A stretch of DNA of 64,000 nt, taken from Pseudochrobactrum sp. sp1633 (GTDB lineage: Bacteria; Pseudomonadota; Alphaproteobacteria; Rhizobiales; Rhizobiaceae). Both the position numbers and the translations under genes were made by a program. Below the pieces are notes generated by a model. It was not told the origin of the DNA, did not search any database, and saw only the letters and a program-made list of their open reading frames with translations. The stretch spans positions 186,001 through 250,000 of the forward strand of contig NZ_JARRAE010000005.1 in the NCBI RefSeq assembly GCF_030376605.1, written 5' to 3'. Shown piece after piece: positions 58,869 to 64,000 of the stretch (within the stretch, counting starts at the first letter, position 1; every line of letters begins with the position of its first letter).

Positions 58869-59930
58869 TTAGAGATCAAGCCTGCGTTCGAGAAAGTTTT
58901 GACGTGTTGTTTTGATAATACGCTGCAAAATTTTCTCACGGCCAAAATCAAGCCGCACATCAAAAACAGCAATATCGCGCAGCCAGTCACCTTTGTCCGC
59001 AGATTGTAAGCCGCGCAGCCGCACATAGTCTTTTGCCGTTGTTGCCAGTACAAGATTGGCGTCCTGTGCTTCTGTCAGAAGCTCGCGGATATCTTCCGGC
59101 TTATAATTATAATGATCGCCGAATGAGCGGCTGATAACCACCTCTCCGCCCAATTCGCTCACGCTGTCATAGAATTTCTGCGGGTTGCCGATACCGGCAA
59201 AAGCGAGAAACTTTTTGCCCTCTGCGGGCTGCTCGGCCACCGACACCAGTCGCGTATCAAAGAAGGGCTTGTTCGCACGCGCAGCCATACGAATAACCGC
59301 TTCTGATGCATCTTCACCCTTCAGATGGTTCGGCGTGATCCGCAGCAAAGCCGATGCCTGCTGCATCTGCGCCATCAAAGGCGCACGCAACGGCCCAGCA
59401 GGAATGATCTTGCCATTGCCGATCCCGCGCGCAGCATCCACCACTACCAGTGCATAATCATAGAACAGGCGTGCGCTCTGAAAACCATCATCCATGATGA
59501 TAAAATCACAGCCCTGTTTTTTCAGCCGTTGCGCGCCCGCAAGCCGGTTTGCTGAAACGGCCACCATCGCATGTCTTGCCAGCAACAGCGGTTCATCTCC
59601 GGTCAGTTGCGCAGTGTCTTTATCCGGATCAACCAGATGAACACCCTTGAAAGAACCGCCATAACCGCGTGAGACAATGCCGGGCTTGAACCCTTCCGCC
59701 TTGGCAGCTTGCGCAAAGGCAATACAGGTCGGCGTTTTGCCTGCGCCGCCGACAGTGAAATTACCGATACATAAAACGGGTATAGCAATCTGCGGTGGTT
59801 CCGTCTCGATCATCCGGCGCCTGGCAACGGAGCCATAAATTGCAGCCAGCGGCGACAGTAAAAATGACCGCCAGTCAGGCTCACGCCACCAGAAAGACGA
59901 AGCATCACCGGATGTCTTGCGCCCGCTCAT
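58869..59930 (-). CDS. lpxK: Tetraacyldisaccharide 4'-kinase
   Basis: A 353-residue inner-membrane-associated kinase that phosphorylates the 4' position of the lipid A precursor. The Walker A-type loop is GNFTVGGAGKTP (56-67); the conserved DDGFQ follows in IIMDDGFQSARL. An N-terminal amphipathic or membrane segment (about 20-38) anchors it. The start overlaps the waaA stop by one base (TAATG). It belongs to the lipid A/Kdo block with waaA, an acyltransferase and others. Confidence 0.95.
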   Translation of the reverse strand: MSGRKTSGDASSFWWREPDWRSFLLSPLAAIYGSVARRRMIETEPPQIAIPVLCIGNFTVGGAGKTPTCIAFAQAAKAEGFKPGIVSRGYGGSFKGVHLVDPDKDTAQLTGDEPLLLARHAMVAVSANRLAGAQRLKKQGCDFIIMDDGFQSARLFYDYALVVVDAARGIGNGKIIPAGPLRAPLMAQMQQASALLRITPNHLKGEDASEAVIRMAARANKPFFDTRLVSVAEQPAEGKKFLAFAGIGNPQKFYDSVSELGGEVVISRSFGDHYNYKPEDIRELLTEAQDANLVLATTAKDYVRLRGLQSADKGDWLRDIAVFDVRLDFGREKILQRIIKTTRQNFLERRLDL

Positions 59931-61279
59931 TACGAGCTCTCCGCTATATCCGTCTCCGGCGAAAAGTCAGCAATCGTTGTATCCAAGCGGGACTTAACCA
60001 CCAGAGGCTGAATAAACGGCTCAAGCGCTGTTAAAGTGCGTTCCAGAGCACCGCGCATATCTCCGACCGTGCGTTTACCCGCCTCGGTCATAGCTTCCAG
60101 TTTCTCAGGATTATTGAACAGGAAGTTCACTGCACCGGCCAGCATATTATGATCACTGACAAGTTTTGCGCCGCCGTTTTTAATCAGGCGCTGATAGGAT
60201 TCGCGGAAATTCTGCACATTGCGACCGGACAATACCGCTGTTCCGAGCATGGCCGGTTCCAGCGGATTCTGCCCGCCCTCTCCGGTCAGCGACTTGCCGA
60301 CAAAAGCAATCTGCGACAGGCGCAGATAGAGCCCCATTTCGCCGATTGTATCACCCAGATAAACAGACACTTCCGGCGTAATCTCTTCACCGCGACTGCG
60401 CTGTGCCACCACCAGTCCTTTAGCCTCAACCATCGCACGGATTGTCTCGGCGCGATCCGGGTGACGCGGCACAATCATGGTCAGCAAATCCGGATGACGG
60501 GTGCTGAGCATTGTATGCACATTGGCGGCAATTTCTTCCTCACCGTCATGGGTGGAGATTGCAGCCCAGACCTTGCGCTTGCCGATTTGCTGCTGCAACC
60601 GTTCCAGTTCCTGCGGGTCAGCGGGCGGTGCTTCCGTATCCACTTTGAGATTGCCGGAAATTGTCACCGGACGGGCGCCAAGCTGGCGAAAACGCTCACC
60701 ATCCGCATCAGACTGCGCAACCACATGCGCAAAGTTTTCAAACAAAGCCTCGGCGACCGCACTGCGCTTTTTCCATTTAGCATAGGAACGGTCTGACATG
60801 CGCCCGTTGATCAGAATTTGCGGAATGTGGCGTTTGCCAAGTTCCAACACAGTCATCGGCCAGATTTCAGACTCACATTTGATCGCCACATCCGGCTGCC
60901 AGTGATCAAGAAACCGACGCACTGCAGGCAGCAGATCGAGTGGTACATATTGATGGATCACTCTGTCGCCTAAACGCTCTGCAACCAACCCCGCAGATGT
61001 GCGTGTACCGGTTGTGAGCAGAATGCGGATATCCTGAGCCAGAAAATGCTCAACCAGCGGCAATATAGCCGTGAATTCGCCAACGCTCGCGGCATGCATC
61101 CAGATCAGCGGCCCGTCAGGACGCGCAATCTGGCTGCGCCCGTAACGCTCGGAGCGACGGTTGCGGTCTTCTTTACCTTTGGAAACGCGATAACTGATAT
61201 AAGGCCCGATCAGCGGATAGGCCGCGCAACCCGCAGCCTTATAGATTTTAAGAATAGTGCGGGCCCATTTTTCACTCAT
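59930..61279 (-). CDS. waaA: 3-deoxy-D-manno-octulosonic acid transferase
   Basis: A 449-residue glycosyltransferase (GT30) that adds Kdo to lipid IVA at the cytoplasmic face of the inner membrane. It shows an N-terminal membrane anchor (about 5-25), WMHAASVGEF with the catalytic Glu, CESEIWP and the C-terminal GGQNPLEPAMLG donor-binding motif. I start at the ATG at 61279, which has GGAGAT upstream; an ATG 4 codons earlier overlaps the ribosome site itself. It is coupled to lpxK. The 231-bp gap upstream to the acyltransferase gene shows no gene. Confidence 0.95.
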   Translation of the reverse strand: MSEKWARTILKIYKAAGCAAYPLIGPYISYRVSKGKEDRNRRSERYGRSQIARPDGPLIWMHAASVGEFTAILPLVEHFLAQDIRILLTTGTRTSAGLVAERLGDRVIHQYVPLDLLPAVRRFLDHWQPDVAIKCESEIWPMTVLELGKRHIPQILINGRMSDRSYAKWKKRSAVAEALFENFAHVVAQSDADGERFRQLGARPVTISGNLKVDTEAPPADPQELERLQQQIGKRKVWAAISTHDGEEEIAANVHTMLSTRHPDLLTMIVPRHPDRAETIRAMVEAKGLVVAQRSRGEEITPEVSVYLGDTIGEMGLYLRLSQIAFVGKSLTGEGGQNPLEPAMLGTAVLSGRNVQNFRESYQRLIKNGGAKLVSDHNMLAGAVNFLFNNPEKLEAMTEAGKRTVGDMRGALERTLTALEPFIQPLVVKSRLDTTIADFSPETDIAESS

Positions 61280-61510
61280 TCTTATCTCCATACCGGCCTT
61301 GTTTTATGCCGTACAGCAGTTCTGTTCTGTAAAACGAACACAAAATACCGGAAACACAAAGGGCACAAAGACTATTTGCGCCCCTGCGCAAGCTATTGAA
61401 ATCTTGCATAAAGATGCCCGGCGAACCAAGCCTATCTTAAGTTTATACACGAATAAACCGGTCACAAGGTGATTATATAAAAGAATGCCAGCCGCTATCA
61501 CAATTTATTG

Positions 61511-62275
61511 TCATCGGGCAGCAGGCGGCTGCAATCCCAGCTGAGCATAGGCAGCAACCGTGGCAGCATCGAGCTGACGGGTCAGCTCCTGCCGCTTTTC
61601 CTCAAGTAAATTTTCATCGGCATCAACAGGCACAAAAACCGGCTCAGTCGTTGCAACCGCAGAGCGACCGAAAGGCAAAGGAATAGATGTTTTATCCCAG
61701 CTCTTTTCAAGAACTTTGCTGCGGGAAAAAGCGTAAGCAACAGGTAGAATCGGACGCCCGGACAGCTTTGCCAGCAAGATAATACCCTGCCCCGCCTCAC
61801 GCACCGGACTATGGGCAACATCGGCAATCATGCCGGTGCTTGTTCCCTGATCAAGCGCCCGCTTGAGGGTCAGCAAAGCCCGCGCTCCGCCCTTGCCGCT
61901 ATTGTCGCTGTCTGCCCGCCCGCCTGAACCGCGCACCGTTTGCAGACCAAGCTTTTCTGCAACGCGTGCATTCAATTCAGCATCAGCGCTGCGGGAAAAC
62001 ATAGCCACAACCGGCACAGATTTTTCCCGCACAAACGGCGCCATCAAATGCTGGCCATGCCAGAACGTGACGATATAAGGCGCCTGCGCCTTTTGCGATG
62101 CAATCGTTTCAGTGAAACCCGGCAACCGTTTATTGGTCAGATAAACTAATCTCAGATAACCTGAGATCAGGTTCACCAGCACAGTTTTCAGCAGTTCCGA
62201 ACGCGCCAAAGGCCCGCGGATGCGCTGCCAGAAACGCTTCACAAATCCGGTACGGTGCGGGGTTTCATCCGTCAC
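61511..62275 (-). CDS. Lysophospholipid acyltransferase family protein (DUF374)
   Basis: A 254-residue membrane-associated protein of the DUF374 branch of LPLAT acyltransferases. The motif TFWHGQHLMAPF contains the His (here HGQ in place of H-x4-D), followed by the VRGSGGRADSDNSGKGGARAL and PILPVAYAFS segments. It probably acts in lipid A or phospholipid remodelling, as its position beside waaA/lpxK suggests. The start is a GTG without a clear ribosome site, 17 bp after the DUF4170 stop; the next ATG would lose only a few residues. Confidence 0.85.
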   Translation of the reverse strand: MTDETPHRTGFVKRFWQRIRGPLARSELLKTVLVNLISGYLRLVYLTNKRLPGFTETIASQKAQAPYIVTFWHGQHLMAPFVREKSVPVVAMFSRSADAELNARVAEKLGLQTVRGSGGRADSDNSGKGGARALLTLKRALDQGTSTGMIADVAHSPVREAGQGIILLAKLSGRPILPVAYAFSRSKVLEKSWDKTSIPLPFGRSAVATTEPVFVPVDADENLLEEKRQELTRQLDAATVAAYAQLGLQPPAAR

Positions 62276-62292
62276 AGTCAGAACGCTGCCCG

Positions 62293-62562
62293 TCAGGCTT
62301 TGTCAGCAGAGCGTACAGCTTCAGCAACTGCACTTGCAGGATCCAGAAGACGGTGCATGTGAACGATGAAATAACGCATATGCGCATTATCAACAGTCTG
62401 CTGAGCCTTGGATTTCCATGCCATTTTTGCAGCTTCATAATTCGGATAGATGCCGACAATGTCCAGCTTGTCCAGATCGCGGAATTCCATCGAGTTCAGC
62501 GTCTTCAACTCACCGCCGAATACCAGATGCAGCAGTTGTTTGTTTTCACCAGATGCGGTCAT
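62293..62562 (-). CDS. DUF4170 family protein
   Basis: An 89-residue alphaproteobacterial protein of unknown function. The segments LHLVFGGELKTLNSMEFRD and IVGIYPNYEAAKMAWKSKAQ, then DNAHMRYFIVHMHRLLDP, are typical of DUF4170. It is 17 bp upstream of the acyltransferase gene on the same strand and downstream of the cysQ gene, a conserved order in Hyphomicrobiales as I recall it. Confidence 0.88.
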   Translation of the reverse strand: MTASGENKQLLHLVFGGELKTLNSMEFRDLDKLDIVGIYPNYEAAKMAWKSKAQQTVDNAHMRYFIVHMHRLLDPASAVAEAVRSADKA

Positions 62563-62637
62563 TATTCTAATCCTGTCACTGAGATTATGTTACCGGAAGG
62601 CATGCCATGATGCACTGCCTCTGTTGCCGCCCTCTTT

Positions 62638-62672
62638 AGAGCGGTTTACGTTCAAGTTCAACCGGAGCGCTC
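62638..62672. repeat. Intergenic palindrome (AGAGCGGTTT type)
   Basis: AGAGCGGTT...ACCGGAGCGCT forms an imperfect hairpin in the gap between cysQ and the DUF4170 gene. A second pairing, CTCTTTAA...TTAAAGAG, follows at about 62681-62710. Confidence 0.5.
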
Positions 62673-62726
62673 ACTGCACACTCTTTAATTTATCGCATTT
62701 TCTTAAAGAGCGATAACCGGTATAAT

Positions 62727-63596
62727 TCAGGAATAGCTCTGATCTGATAATAGCTGCCGCACAACGCTCAGCATCTCATCCTCAAAACCTGCAACCGCTG
62801 CAACCAGCACATCATGGCTGAATGGTTTTTGTCCGGCCGTCATGTTATGCACCGCGCCATAGCTAAGCCTTTGTCCCTCAAGGGTCAAAAGTCTGCCACC
62901 GGCCTCCGAGAGCAGCAAATCCGCAGCCGCCAGATCCCAGTCATGCGCACCACCGCGTACAAAAGTTCCGGCCAGCTCTCCCCGGCCAACCATTGCGATA
63001 CGATAGGCAAGCGACGGCACATAGGGCGAGAAAGCCGTTTTACTGCGAAAGCCCTCAGGCAGATCATTAAAATGTGATCGTGACATGGCTACAGGATAGC
63101 TGCGGCCATCATCCGGCAAATGCGCCGTAACCGGTTTGCCATTCTGAAAAGCCCCCATTCCAAGAGCTGTTGACAGCACTTCCTGTCGCACCGGCACATC
63201 CAGCACACCGCAGCGCGGCTTGCCCTGATCAATCACCGCAATACTCACGCACCAGCGGTCATCGCCTGCAAGGAATGCACGGGTTCCGTCAATCGGGTCG
63301 ACAACAAAAGCCCGCTGTCTGCCGGTGCGCTGCTGGTCGGTTGCCGTTTCTTCTGAAATCCAGCCATAATCAGGCCGTGCATGCAGCAAAAACTCCTGAA
63401 GATAGCGGTCGACAACCAGATCGGCTTCACTCACCGGCGACTGACCGCCTTTCAGCCAGACCTCGGGATTCTTGCCGAAATAATGTAATGCAAGACGACC
63501 TGCCTCAGCCGCGGCCTCGCGGATGAGGTGCAGATCATCAATATCCACCTTTGAAGGAGCCGATTGTGTCTCAACTGTATGATCAGTTTCCGGCAA
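62727..63596 (-). CDS. cysQ: 3'(2'),5'-bisphosphate nucleotidase / inositol monophosphatase family (CysQ)
   Basis: A 289-residue Mg-dependent, Li-sensitive-type phosphatase. Metal ligands are in WISEE (E82/E83) and DPIDGTRAF (D100, D103), with the distal GAHDWDLAAADLLLSEAGG Asp. CysQ recycles PAP formed during sulfate assimilation; an inositol-phosphatase role cannot be excluded. The start is a TTG at 63596, supported by GAAGGG 7 bases upstream. It overlaps the pmbA stop by 14 bp, so the two are translationally coupled. Confidence 0.9.
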   Translation of the reverse strand: MPETDHTVETQSAPSKVDIDDLHLIREAAAEAGRLALHYFGKNPEVWLKGGQSPVSEADLVVDRYLQEFLLHARPDYGWISEETATDQQRTGRQRAFVVDPIDGTRAFLAGDDRWCVSIAVIDQGKPRCGVLDVPVRQEVLSTALGMGAFQNGKPVTAHLPDDGRSYPVAMSRSHFNDLPEGFRSKTAFSPYVPSLAYRIAMVGRGELAGTFVRGGAHDWDLAAADLLLSEAGGRLLTLEGQRLSYGAVHNMTAGQKPFSHDVLVAAVAGFEDEMLSVVRQLLSDQSYS

Positions 63597-64000
63597 GTGT
63601 CATCCCTTCAATTACCAGTGTTGGCGATGCGGTTCCGTAAGAGCGGTCAAGGTCACTCGCAGCAGTCATATTCAGAAACATATCCTTGAGGTTAGACGCA
63701 ATTGTCACCTCACTGACCGGATAAGACAGCTCACCGTTTTCAATCCAGAAACCGGAAGCACCACGGCTATATTGACCCGTGATCATATCCACACCCTGCC
63801 CGAAAAGCTCTGTTACATAAAATCCGGTTCCGAGCTCTTTCATCAGTTCTTCTGGTGTGCGTTCACCTGCTTCAATCGCCAGATTGGTCGAAGACGGCAC
63901 GACTGTCGAACCGGAACGCACGCCGCGGCCATTGGTCTTCAGCTCCAGCTGACGGGCAACAGAGCCGGATAAGAACCAATGTTTCAGAACACCGTTTTCA
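63583..64000 (-). CDS. pmbA: TldD/PmbA family metalloprotease subunit, C-terminal part (gene continues past the window)
   Basis: The last ~139 residues of a PmbA/TldE-type protein are visible. They match the C-terminal beta domain: WFLSGSVARQLELKTNGRG, GTGFYVTELFGQGVDMITG, YSRGASGFWIENGELSYPVSE, ending IEGMTLAGN. The family cleaves or matures small peptides with TldD. The frame is open to the right edge, so the N-terminal two-thirds lie outside. Its stop overlaps the cysQ start. Confidence 0.92.
   Translation of the reverse strand, partial: ENGVLKHWFLSGSVARQLELKTNGRGVRSGSTVVPSSTNLAIEAGERTPEELMKELGTGFYVTELFGQGVDMITGQYSRGASGFWIENGELSYPVSEVTIASNLKDMFLNMTAASDLDRSYGTASPTLVIEGMTLAGN

Overview
The window reads as chromosomal DNA of an alphaproteobacterium of the order Hyphomicrobiales, most likely a member of the Brucella/Ochrobactrum/Pseudochrobactrum group. 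The grounds are a type II lumazine synthase (RibH2-like) behind an FMN riboswitch, an IalB-family periplasmic protein, DUF2093 and DUF4170 proteins, a block running pmbA-cysQ-DUF4170-acyltransferase-waaA-lpxK-DUF2093-mutL, and intergenic palindromes of the AGAGC...GCTCT type. Base composition is moderate (a little over half G+C by eye) and fairly even. I see no insertion sequence, prophage, plasmid function, CRISPR array or rRNA. One tRNA gene is present, tRNA-Gln (CTG anticodon), at 48242-48315. This placement rests on recalled family knowledge, not on a database search.

Layout. 1-9.4 kb: a His-rich heavy-metal P-type ATPase (5' end cut by the window), a LysR regulator divergent from pirin and an isochorismatase-fold hydrolase, a MATE exporter, a purine-type NCS2 permease with a long leader, and an unknown membrane protein. 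9.4-16.7 kb: an alpha/beta hydrolase; urease structural genes ureAB (fused) and ureC with no accessory genes in view; a polyamine-type binding protein, an XRE-cupin regulator and a histidinol-dehydrogenase-family enzyme. 17-26.7 kb: a CSS/EAL phosphodiesterase, an L,D-transpeptidase lipoprotein, an exported amidohydrolase, guaA, a nucleosidase, a thioesterase, an RsmB-like RNA methyltransferase, and a DsbB-like protein with a tiny partner. 26.9-31.1 kb: catalase divergent from oxyR, then guaB.

31.3-48 kb is a transport and catabolism zone: an ArsR regulator and an ABM monooxygenase, glutathione-independent formaldehyde dehydrogenase, a complete livJHMGF-type ABC operon, IalB, and a pentose-type operon (ROK regulator, xylA, a sugar-phosphate isomerase-fold protein, a Gfo/Idh/MocA oxidoreductase, and the ATPase, permease and binding protein of an ABC importer). 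48-64 kb is mostly housekeeping: tRNA-Gln, a Ppx/GppA phosphatase with a long basic N-terminal region coupled to rlmE, an MFS exporter, FMN riboswitch plus ribH, fdhD, mutL, and the lpxK-waaA-acyltransferase-cysQ-pmbA lipid A/sulfur block. The last gene, pmbA, runs off the right edge.

The most unusual sequence-level signals are two short tandem duplications spanning the stop codons of livF and xylA (each built on a small palindrome with a GAA/TTC loop), a DsbB-like protein whose second cysteine pair appears to sit in a C-terminal tail, a terminator-like hairpin in the leader of the purine permease, and a 33-codon membrane-protein frame at 52863-52964. No clearly novel defence or mobile system was found.
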